DNA from: Mycobacterium sp.
Lineage (GTDB): Bacteria; Actinomycetota; Actinomycetes; Mycobacteriales; Mycobacteriaceae
Length of the DNA stretch: 21,085 nt
Reading direction: 5' to 3'
Assembly: GCA_019246375.1 (NCBI GenBank)
Contig: JAFAQO010000204.1
Span: forward strand, 1 to 21,085
Shown one piece after another: positions 15,160-21,085 of this stretch. Position numbers and translations under genes: made by a program. Within the stretch, counting starts at the first letter, position 1; each line of letters starts with the position of its first letter. The notes under the pieces were generated by a model, which worked only from the letters and a program-made list of their open reading frames with translations, made no database searches and was not told the origin of the DNA.

Positions 15160-16520
15160 GCCCCTAGCATGGCTTGGCCGCAGACGCGAATGACATTGCC
15201 GGTCACCGCGTTCGACGCCGGGCTGGCGAAGTAGGCGATGGTCTCGGCGACATCCACCGGGTGGCCGCCCTGGAACAACGAGTTCAGTCGACGGCCGACC
15301 TCACGGGTGGCCAGCGGGATAGCAGCCGTCATCTGAGTTTCGATGAATCCCGGCGCCACCGCGTTGATCGTGATGCCCTTCTCGCCCAGTCGCGGGGCCA
15401 GCGCCTGGGTGAGGCCGATCATGCCGGCCTTGGTGGTGGCGTAGTTAGTTTGACCCCGGTTGCCCGCGATGCCGGCCATCGACGACAACCCGATCACCCG
15501 GCCACCCTCGCCGATGGTGCCGTTTTCGACCAATCCCTCGGTAAGACGAAGCGGCGCAAGCAGATTGACGGCGAGGACAGCGTCCCAGCGCGCTTCGTCC
15601 ATATTGGCCAACAACTTGTCCCGGGTGATGCCGGCGTTGTTGACCAGGACGTCGGCCCGTCCGTTGTGATGGTCGCGCACGTGCTCGGTGATCCTGTCGA
15701 CGGCGTCGGCTGCGGTGACGTCAAGAGTCAGCGCCGTGCCCCCGACACGGCTGGCCGTCTCAGCCAGCGGCTCGGCCGCGGCCTCGACATCAATCGCGAC
15801 CACACGGGCCCCGTCGCGGGCGAACACCTCGGCGATCGTCGACCCAATCCCACGGGCAGCGCCGGTGACGATTGCGACCTTGCCGTCCAGCGGGCAGTCC
15901 CAGTCGGCCGGTGGCGTGGCGTCGGCCGCGCCGACATAAACGACTTGGCCGTCGACGTAGGCCGACTTCGCCGAGAGGATGAACCGCATCGTCGATTCCA
16001 GGCCAGTGGCAGCCGGTTTGGCGTCCGCCGACAGATAGACCAGCGCGACGGTTGCGCCGCGGCGCAGCTCTTTGCCCAGCGAGCGGGTGAAACCTTCCAG
16101 CGCACGCTGGGCGATTTGCTCGTCGCTGCTGGCGGCCTGATCCGGCGTGGTCCCGATCACGACCACCCGGCCGGACGCGCCGAGGTTGCGCAGCAGCGGG
16201 GTGAAGAACTCGTACAGTTCCTTCAATTCGGCCGGCGTGGTGATACCGGTGGCGTCGAACACCAGCCCGCCGAAAGAGTCCGCCCAGCGACCGCCGAGGT
16301 TTTGGCTCACCAGTTCGTAGTCTGCGTCGAGCGCCGCCCGCAGCGGCTCGACCACCCGGCCTTCGCCGCCGATCAGGACCGACCCTTCCAGCGGCGGGTC
16401 ACCTACCCGATAACGGCGCAGCGCTTCGGGCTGTGGGATCCCAAGTTGCTTGGCCAGGAACGATCCGGGGGTCGAGTTGACGACCTGAGAGAATAGATCC
16501 GATGAAAGCTTGGGCGCCAC
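15156..16520 (-). CDS. fabG4: 3-oxoacyl-thioester reductase FabG4 (high-molecular-weight FabG)
   Basis: This 454-residue short-chain dehydrogenase has the extra N-terminal domain typical of HMW FabG: residues 1-205 form a degenerate flavodoxin-like fold, and 210-454 form the catalytic Rossmann domain. Visible features are TGAARGIG (219-226) for cofactor binding, NNAG (294-297), and the catalytic triad Ser347, Tyr360 and Lys364 in LSSMAG and TNYATTKAG. The numbering agrees with the M. tuberculosis protein of the same length, which prefers NADH. It reduces 3-oxoacyl thioesters, and htdX downstream supplies the next step. The GTG at 16520 has AAGG nearby. The gene diverges from fadA2 across a 126-bp region holding a strong palindrome. 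Confidence 0.95.
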   Translation of the reverse strand: MAPKLSSDLFSQVVNSTPGSFLAKQLGIPQPEALRRYRVGDPPLEGSVLIGGEGRVVEPLRAALDADYELVSQNLGGRWADSFGGLVFDATGITTPAELKELYEFFTPLLRNLGASGRVVVIGTTPDQAASSDEQIAQRALEGFTRSLGKELRRGATVALVYLSADAKPAATGLESTMRFILSAKSAYVDGQVVYVGAADATPPADWDCPLDGKVAIVTGAARGIGSTIAEVFARDGARVVAIDVEAAAEPLAETASRVGGTALTLDVTAADAVDRITEHVRDHHNGRADVLVNNAGITRDKLLANMDEARWDAVLAVNLLAPLRLTEGLVENGTIGEGGRVIGLSSMAGIAGNRGQTNYATTKAGMIGLTQALAPRLGEKGITINAVAPGFIETQMTAAIPLATREVGRRLNSLFQGGHPVDVAETIAYFASPASNAVTGNVIRVCGQAMLGA

Positions 16521-16560
16521 TGAGTTGCCTTCCGTGTCGTGCGTGTCGTCTATCGACCAC

Positions 16561-16606
16561 CGTATCGAGACCGAACTTACTCAAGAGTAAGAACAGTGGG
16601 TAGTAT
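16561..16606. promoter_or_regulatory. Divergent promoter region with operator-like palindrome CTTACTC-AA-GAGTAAG
   Basis: A perfect 7-2-7 inverted repeat lies at 16576-16591, midway between fabG4 and fadA2. For fadA2, TTACTC (16577-16582) and TAGTAT (16601-16606) are 18 bp apart and could be -35 and -10. By symmetry the other arm gives TTACTC on the minus strand (16585-16590), with a weaker GATACG (16561-16566) 18 bp away toward fabG4. One palindrome would thus cover both -35 regions, a good design for joint repression. The repeat is seen; its use as an operator is inferred. Confidence 0.5.
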
Positions 16607-16646
16607 GACCCTCAACCGCGGATAACCCCAACTGACGGAGACAAAC

Positions 16647-17996
16647 GTGGCCTCTGCAAGTCCCTCTGAAAACCACCAGCCTGCCAATAGCATGCGGTCC
16701 AAGCGGGCCGTCGCCGTGCTGGGCGGCAACCGTATACCGTTCGGACGCTCCGACCGTGCCTATGCCGAGGCATCCAACCAGGACATGTTTACTGCGGCGT
16801 TGGGCGGACTGGTGGACCGCTTCGGTTTGGCCGGTGAACGACTGGGTGCGGTCATCGGCGGCGCGGTGCTCAAGCACAGCCGCGACTTCAACTTGATGCG
16901 CGAGTGCGTGTTGGGCTCGGCGCTGTCTTCTTACACGCCGGCGTTCGACCTGCAGCAGGCATGCGGCACTGGCCTGCAGGCGGCGATCGCCGCGGCCGAC
17001 GGCATCGCGGCCGGCCGCTACGAGGTCGCTGTCGCCGGCGGGGCGGACACCACCTCCGATGCGCCCATCGGCTTGGGCGACAACCTGCGCCGCACGCTGC
17101 TTGGACTGCGACGGTCCAAGTCCAATGTCGAGCGGCTGAAATTGGTGGGCAAGCTGCCCGCCAGCCTCGGGATCGAGATCCCGGTGAACAGCGAGCCGCG
17201 CACCGGCCTGTCGATGGGCGAGCACCAGGCCATCACCACTAAGCAGATGGCCATCAAGCGCGTCGATCAGGATGAGCTGGCCGCCGCCAGCCATCGCAAC
17301 ATGGCGGCCGCCTACGATCGCGGCTTCTTCGACGACCTGGTCACACCGTTCCTCGGGCTGTATCGAGACGACAACCTGCGACCGGACGCATCGGTAGAGA
17401 AACTGGCAAAGCTCAAGCCGGTGTTCGGCGTGAAGGCCGGTGACGCCACGATGACGGCGGGCAATTCGACGCCGCTGACTGACGGCGCCTCGGTCGCCTT
17501 GTTGGCCAGTGAGGAGTGGGCCGCTGAACACTCATTGACTCCGCTGGCCTACTTCGTCGACGCCGAGACCGCAGCGGTCGACTATGTCAGCGGCGCCGAC
17601 GGCCTTCTGATGGCGCCGACTTACGGCGTACCCCGGCTGCTGGCCCGCAACGGACTTAGCCTGCAGGACTTTGACTTCTACGAGATCCACGAGGCATTCG
17701 CGTCGGTGGTGCTGGCGCACCTGCAGGCGTGGGAGTCCGAGGAGTACTGCAAGGAGCGGCTCGGGCTGGACGCCGCGCTTGGGTCCATCGACCGCTCAAA
17801 GCTCAACGTCAACGGATCCTCGCTGGCCGCCGGTCACCCGTTCGCCGCCACCGGCGGGCGAATCCTTGCCCAGACCGCCAAGCAGCTGGCCCAGAAGAAG
17901 TCCGAGAACGGGGGATCGGCCGGCCAACCCGTGCGCGGCCTGATCTCGATCTGCGCAGCCGGCGGGCAAGGCGTTGCCGCCATTTTGGAAGCCTGA
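16647..17996 (+). CDS. fadA2: Acetyl-CoA acyltransferase (thiolase) FadA2
   Basis: This 449-residue thiolase has all four catalytic elements: Cys106 in QQACGTGL (acyl-enzyme nucleophile), His348 in EIHEAF, His397 in AAGHPFAATGGR, and Cys436 in SICAAGGQG (proton donor/acceptor). HEAF in place of NEAF is the pattern of trifunctional-enzyme beta subunits. It cleaves 3-oxoacyl-CoA with CoA in beta-oxidation. The GTG start at 16647 is preceded by GGAG with 6 bases between. It diverges from fabG4-htdX, so one control region can set both a reductase/dehydratase pair and a thiolase. The M. tuberculosis protein is of similar length (about 440). Confidence 0.94.
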   Translation: MASASPSENHQPANSMRSKRAVAVLGGNRIPFGRSDRAYAEASNQDMFTAALGGLVDRFGLAGERLGAVIGGAVLKHSRDFNLMRECVLGSALSSYTPAFDLQQACGTGLQAAIAAADGIAAGRYEVAVAGGADTTSDAPIGLGDNLRRTLLGLRRSKSNVERLKLVGKLPASLGIEIPVNSEPRTGLSMGEHQAITTKQMAIKRVDQDELAAASHRNMAAAYDRGFFDDLVTPFLGLYRDDNLRPDASVEKLAKLKPVFGVKAGDATMTAGNSTPLTDGASVALLASEEWAAEHSLTPLAYFVDAETAAVDYVSGADGLLMAPTYGVPRLLARNGLSLQDFDFYEIHEAFASVVLAHLQAWESEEYCKERLGLDAALGSIDRSKLNVNGSSLAAGHPFAATGGRILAQTAKQLAQKKSENGGSAGQPVRGLISICAAGGQGVAAILEA

Positions 17997-18021
17997 ACCG
18001 CATGCTGAATTGTGTTGGGGT

Positions 18022-18047
18022 GTTTTGTAACGCGACGAAGCGGGTAG
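18022..18047 (+). promoter_or_regulatory. SigF-type promoter (GTTT-N16-GGGTA)
   Basis: GTTT at 18022-18025 and GGGTA at 18042-18046 are 16 bp apart, matching the mycobacterial SigF consensus (GTTT-N15-17-GGGTA). It lies 26 bp after the fadA2 stop and directly before the F6-like RNA. The corresponding M. tuberculosis promoter is known to be SigF-dependent. Confidence 0.75.
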
Positions 18048-18052
18048 CCGAT

Positions 18053-18185
18053 AGGCCGGATAGCTCCGTGTTGTCGTCCGACCCCCGACCCGATGACAGC
18101 GCGGGGCATCCCTGAATCGATCGGGGGCCGGTCGGTCTGAGGGGCCGCCGCTGGATTGAGGGGGATCCAGCGACGGGCCCTTTTT
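18053..18185 (+). ncRNA. F6-like small RNA (SigF-dependent; also named SfdS)
   Basis: In M. tuberculosis the small RNA F6 lies between fadA2 and fadE5 and is made from a SigF promoter. The same place here has a SigF-type promoter, no reading frame that I trust, and a very strong terminator. Start near 18053 is estimated from the -10; the end is the T-tract at 18185, giving about 133 nt. A 7-bp stem, TGTCGTC (18072-18078) with GATGACA (18092-18098, one G-U pair), displays a 13-base C-rich loop CGACCCCCGACCC, the kind of exposed C-rich loop mycobacterial small RNAs use to bind G-rich ribosome-binding sites. F6 has been linked to iron/nutrient stress and chaperonin expression in M. tuberculosis. 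Targets here are unknown. Confidence 0.75.
18142..18185 (+). terminator. Strong intrinsic terminator of the F6-like RNA
   Basis: GGGCCGCCGCTGGAT (18142-18156) pairs with ATCCAGCGACGGGCCC (18165-18180) almost throughout: eight perfect pairs next to an 8-base loop, a small internal mismatch, then GGGCC/GGCCC. TTTTT follows at 18181-18185. It would also stop fadA2 read-through. Canonical terminators this good are uncommon in mycobacteria. Confidence 0.9.
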
Positions 18186-18196
18186 CGCTTCAGCAG

Positions 18197-18328
18197 TACA
18201 CCGTGTCAGCCGCTCTGCGGGTACGCCGGGACGGCTACGTAGCGTGGGCGTCGTCGTCCCAGACGCCGGACGTTCAAGCGCTCAACCGGGTGCTGCGCTG
18301 CTGGTTCGACATCGCTTCGCTGGGGTAA
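18197..18328 (+). pseudogene. Remnant of an FAD-dependent monooxygenase C-terminus
   Basis: Right after the F6-like terminator, one frame reads YTVSAALRVRRDGYVAWAS, then about 24 more residues ending LRCWFDIASLG and TAA. R-x-DGYVAW followed by a helix ending in L-R-x-WF is the typical C-terminus of FAD-dependent aromatic hydroxylases (PheA/TfdB type). Nothing upstream encodes the remaining several hundred residues, because a terminator occupies that space. A GTG at 18203 could start a 41-residue peptide, but no ribosome-binding site is evident. I read it as a gene remnant beside the LLM oxidoreductase. Recognition is by motif only. Confidence 0.55.
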
Positions 18329-18340
18329 TCAGGGGCCTCC

Positions 18341-18361
18341 GCGGTTTCGGCGTAGAACCGC
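18341..18361. other. Inverted repeat GCGGTT-N9-AACCGC upstream of the LLM gene
   Basis: A perfect 6-9-6 inverted repeat sits between the monooxygenase remnant and the LLM oxidoreductase start codon (25 bp before the ATG). It could be an operator or a leader hairpin for that gene; there is no T-tract. No convincing ribosome-binding site is seen in this interval. Confidence 0.3.
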
Positions 18362-18385
18362 CTGTTGGCCCGCGGTCCCGATAGC

Positions 18386-19321
18386 ATGACCACCGTGCGG
18401 GTCAGCATCGTAGGTTCGCTGAGTGACACCGGTGGCCGGTCTCCAGTTGATGCCACTGTGCAGAACCTCGCCAGGTTACGCGACGAGGGCTTTCGACGCG
18501 TCTGGATGACGCAGATGCCCTACGAGCCCGATCTACTCACAGTGCTGGCGGTCGCGCTGCGCGAAGTCGACCGCATCGAGGTCGGCACCGGTGTGATACC
18601 GATCCAAAACCAGCACCCAATGCTGCTGGCCCAGCGCGCGCTGACGCTCAGCGTGATCGGCAACGGCCGCTTCATCCTTGGCCTCGGCATGACACATCAG
18701 GCGGTCACCGAGGGCATGTGGGGCATCCCCTGGGATAAGCCGGTGCGTCGGTTGCGCGAGTACCTCGATGGTTTGCAGCCGCTGCTCGCCGGTCAGGCCG
18801 CCGACGCGGTCGGCGAGACTGTCACTACCCGCGGCGCGTTACAGATTCCGGGTGCGCCGCCGCCCGATGTTTACGTCGCCGCGTTGGGCCCTCAACTGTT
18901 GCGGCTCGCGGGGCGGCGTACCGCAGGCACCGTCACCTGGATGACCGGGCCGAAGACCCTGGCGGAGCACATTGGCCCCACGCTGCGGGCTGCCGCGGCT
19001 GAAGCTGGCCGACCCGAGGCCGCGGTCCAGGTGGTCGCCGTGCTGCCGGTGAGCGTCACAGACGACGTTGCCGCCGCCCGCACGGGCGCCGCCGAACGGC
19101 TCGCGATGTACGGGCACCTGCCGTCGTACCGCGCCATGCTCGACCGAGAGGGCTTTGCCGGCCCGGAGGACGCGGCGATCATCGGCGACGAACGCGCGGT
19201 GGCCGACCGTATCGTGGCGCTGAGAGCCGTCGGTGTCGACGAATTCGTCGGCGGCATCTTCGGCAGCTCAGAAGACCGCGCCCGGACCAGGGCCCTGCTG
19301 CGGCAGATCGACGCGTCTTGA
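18386..19321 (+). CDS. LLM-class F420-dependent oxidoreductase
   Basis: This 311-residue luciferase-like TIM-barrel protein begins with a beta strand (VRVSIVGSL), followed by LARLRDEGFRRVWMTQMP, VGTGVIPIQNQHPMLLAQRALTL, NGRFILGLGMTH, and DVYVAALGPQLLRLAGRRTAG, the run of motifs seen in F420H2-using members. Mycobacteria make F420 and have many such enzymes; the substrate cannot be read from sequence. The ATG at 18386 is chosen because the upstream TTG (18365) would add residues without family character. No clear ribosome-binding site is present. It lies between a monooxygenase remnant and fadE5, converging on fadE5. I do not recall it at the M. tuberculosis locus, so it is probably an acquired or lineage-specific gene. 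Confidence 0.85.
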   Translation: MTTVRVSIVGSLSDTGGRSPVDATVQNLARLRDEGFRRVWMTQMPYEPDLLTVLAVALREVDRIEVGTGVIPIQNQHPMLLAQRALTLSVIGNGRFILGLGMTHQAVTEGMWGIPWDKPVRRLREYLDGLQPLLAGQAADAVGETVTTRGALQIPGAPPPDVYVAALGPQLLRLAGRRTAGTVTWMTGPKTLAEHIGPTLRAAAAEAGRPEAAVQVVAVLPVSVTDDVAAARTGAAERLAMYGHLPSYRAMLDREGFAGPEDAAIIGDERAVADRIVALRAVGVDEFVGGIFGSSEDRARTRALLRQIDAS

Positions 19322-19335
19322 ACCAGCAGACGCGC

Positions 19336-19369
19336 AAAAGCCCCCGACCAGACATCCGTGCAGGGGCTT
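19336..19369 (-). terminator. Intrinsic terminator of fadE5
   Basis: On the minus strand AAGCCCC (19369-19363) pairs with GGGGCTT (19344-19338) across an 18-base loop, and the T run TTTT covers 19339-19336. It lies 23 bp after the fadE5 stop. Read on the plus strand the same hairpin follows the LLM gene but lacks a T-tract, so it mainly serves fadE5. Confidence 0.65.
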
Positions 19370-19391
19370 ATGCGATTTGCTCAGCGGTGTG

Positions 19392-21085
19392 TCAGAAGGC
19401 CGCTTCGTCGAGCTCCATGAGCTCATTGTCCAGCGTTTCGATCACCTGGCGAGTACTGGTCAACAGCGGCAGGAAGTTCTTCGCGAAGAACGACGCCACC
19501 CCGACCTTGCCTTCGTAGAACGGCCGGTCGGCGTCGCTGACACCGGCGTCGAGCGCCTCAACGGCCACGGCGGCCTGACGCTGCAGCAACCAGCCGATCA
19601 TCAGGTCACCGACGCTCATTAGGAAGCGCACCGAGCCAAGGCCGACCTTGTAGATGCTGGCGATGTCCTCCTGGGCGGCCATGAGGTAGCCGGTCAGCGA
19701 GGCTGCCATCGCCTGCACGTCGGCCAGTGCGGTGGCCAGCAGCTCACGCTCGCCCTTCAGTCGGCCGTTGCCGGACTCGTTCTTGACGAACTCCTCGATC
19801 TGGCCGGCGACGTGGGCAAGTGCCACACCCTTGTCGCGCACAATCTTGCGGAAGAAGAAGTCCTGCGCCTGGATCGCCGTGGTGCCCTCGTAGAGCGAGT
19901 CGATCTTCGAGTCGCGGATGTACTGCTCGATCGGGTAGTCCTGCAGGAAGCCGGAGCCACCAAGAGTCTGCAGGCTCTCGGTGAGCTTGGCGTAGGCCTG
20001 CTCCGAACCCACACCCTTGACCACCGGCAGCATCAGGTCGTTGACCTTGACCGCCAGCTCGGCGTCCACACCGTGTACCGCCTCGGCCACATCGGCGTCC
20101 TGGTAAGTCGCCGTGTAGAGGTACAGCGCACGCAGACCCTCGGCGTAGGCCTTCTGGGTCATCAGGCTGCGACGCACATCGGGGTGGTGGGTGATCGTCA
20201 CCCGCGGTGCCGTCTTATCGGTCATCTGGGTCATGTCCGCGCCCTGCACCCGGGACTTGGCGTAGTCCAGTGCGTTCAGGTAACCGGTGGACAGCGTGGC
20301 GATCGCCTTGGTGCCGACCATCATGCGGGCCTGCTCGATGACCTCGAACATCTGCGCAATGCCGTTGTGCACCTCACCGACCAGCCAGCCCTTGGCGGGC
20401 ACCCCGTGCTGGCCGAACGACAGCTCACAGGTCGCGGAGACCTTCAGGCCCATCTTGTGCTCGACATGGGTGACGAAGACCCCGTTGCGCTCGCCCACAT
20501 CGCCGGTCTCTGGGTCGAAGTGAAACTTTGGCACAAAGAACAGCGAGAGACCCTTGGTGCCCGGCTTGGCGCCCTCGGGGCGTGCCAGCACCAGGTGAAA
20601 GATGTTTTCGAACAAGTCACCGGAGTCAGCGGAGGTAATGAACCGCTTGACGCCCTCGATGTGCCAGGAACCGTCGTCCTGCTGGACTGCCTTGGTGCGG
20701 GCGGCGCCCACATCCGAGCCGGCGTCGGGCTCGGTCAGCACCATGGTCGAGCCCCAACCGCGCTCGGCGGCCAGCACGGCCCACTTCTTCTGCTCCTCGG
20801 TGCCCAGGTGGTAGAGGATGTTGGCGAAACCTGCGCCGCCGCCGTACATCCACACCGCCGGGTTAGCGCCCAGGATGTGCTCGTGCAGCGCCCATACCAG
20901 CGCTTTGGGCATCGGAGTGCCGCCCAGGGCCTCGTCGATCCCAACCTTGTCCCAGCCGGCCTCAATGGTCGCTTGCACCGACTTCTTAACCGACTCCGGC
21001 AGCGTCACCGAGTGGGTCTCTGGGTCGAAAACCGGCGGATTGCGGTCCCCTTCGACGAAGGACGCGGCGACCGGGCCCTCCGCCA
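19392..21085 (-). CDS. fadE5: Acyl-CoA dehydrogenase FadE5 (5' end outside the window)
   Basis: 563 residues are visible of a protein of about 611 in M. tuberculosis. The frame stays open to the window edge through [17 protein letters not shown], so the GTG at 21008 is internal and not the start; roughly 48 residues are missing. Motifs: [32 protein letters not shown] (flavin and substrate contacts), [10 protein letters not shown], and [21 protein letters not shown] with the catalytic Glu in YEG. An extra C-terminal helical region places it in the large ACAD class (ACADVL-like). The M. tuberculosis protein accepts short- to long-chain acyl-CoA. It makes the enoyl-CoA that starts the beta-oxidation cycle to which the fadA2 thiolase belongs. 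A terminator lies 23 bp after its stop. Confidence 0.95.
   Translation of the reverse strand, partial: AEGPVAASFVEGDRNPPVFDPETHSVTLPESVKKSVQATIEAGWDKVGIDEALGGTPMPKALVWALHEHILGANPAVWMYGGGAGFANILYHLGTEEQKKWAVLAAERGWGSTMVLTEPDAGSDVGAARTKAVQQDDGSWHIEGVKRFITSADSGDLFENIFHLVLARPEGAKPGTKGLSLFFVPKFHFDPETGDVGERNGVFVTHVEHKMGLKVSATCELSFGQHGVPAKGWLVGEVHNGIAQMFEVIEQARMMVGTKAIATLSTGYLNALDYAKSRVQGADMTQMTDKTAPRVTITHHPDVRRSLMTQKAYAEGLRALYLYTATYQDADVAEAVHGVDAELAVKVNDLMLPVVKGVGSEQAYAKLTESLQTLGGSGFLQDYPIEQYIRDSKIDSLYEGTTAIQAQDFFFRKIVRDKGVALAHVAGQIEEFVKNESGNGRLKGERELLATALADVQAMAASLTGYLMAAQEDIASIYKVGLGSVRFLMSVGDLMIGWLLQRQAAVAVEALDAGVSDADRPFYEGKVGVASFFAKNFLPLLTSTRQVIETLDNELMELDEAAF

Noticed and set aside
15174..16496. 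Plus-strand open frame (440 codons) opposite fabG4
   Set aside because: It is antisense to a gene with a complete catalytic triad, and the protein has no family features.
16581..17531. Minus-strand open frame (316 codons) opposite fadA2
   Set aside because: It is antisense to a secure thiolase, begins inside it and has low-complexity composition.
1..21085. CRISPR arrays, tRNA or rRNA genes, transposase genes, prophage
   Set aside because: No regularly spaced direct repeats, cloverleaf sequences or recombinase/transposase motifs were seen on either strand.

Overview
The window looks like chromosome of a Mycobacterium species. It is GC-rich with many GTG starts, and its gene order closely follows M. 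tuberculosis Rv0232 to Rv0244c: TetR, R2lox (Rv0233), gabD1 (Rv0234c), LMF1-like (Rv0235c), aftD (Rv0236c), DUF2613 (Rv0236A), lpqI (Rv0237), TetR (Rv0238), htdX (Rv0241c), fabG4 (Rv0242c), fadA2 (Rv0243), fadE5 (Rv0244c). These names come from recognising the proteins and from conserved order; no search was run. The species cannot be named from this window.

Layout. (1) 1-1985: the tail of an unidentified gene, then a TetR regulator translationally coupled to an R2-like ligand-binding oxidase. A promoter and a perfect palindromic operator lie upstream. (2) 1986-5163: gabD1 diverges, 53 bp apart, from an acetolactate-synthase-like ThDP enzyme that I do not recall at this place in M. tuberculosis. 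(3) 5146-12284, all leftward: a probable envelope operon of two small DUF2613 membrane proteins, the arabinofuranosyltransferase AftD, an LMF1-like membrane protein and a TMEM175-type channel. (4) 12426-14311, rightward: lipoprotein glycosidase LpqI and a second TetR. (5) 14308-21085: a fatty-acid module, with htdX-fabG4 leftward, fadA2 rightward and fadE5 leftward (its 5' end is outside the window). Between fadA2 and fadE5 lie a SigF-type promoter with an F6-like small RNA, a decayed monooxygenase fragment and an F420-dependent oxidoreductase.

Differences from the M. tuberculosis order as I remember it: the ThDP enzyme and the TMEM175 gene are extra; a second, cysteine-tailed DUF2613 gene is present; the vapBC24 toxin-antitoxin pair is absent, so the second TetR and htdX share a CTAG for their stop codons; and an LLM oxidoreductase plus a gene remnant sit downstream of the F6-like RNA.

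The most interesting hypothesis is that the ThDP enzyme and GabD1 form a 2-oxoglutarate decarboxylase / succinate-semialdehyde dehydrogenase pair. That arrangement is known from cyanobacteria, where the decarboxylase had also been annotated as acetolactate synthase. The second is the tandem DUF2613 pair. The third is a dispersed hairpin repeat that occurs twice here, one copy of which appears to encode the N-terminus of AftD.
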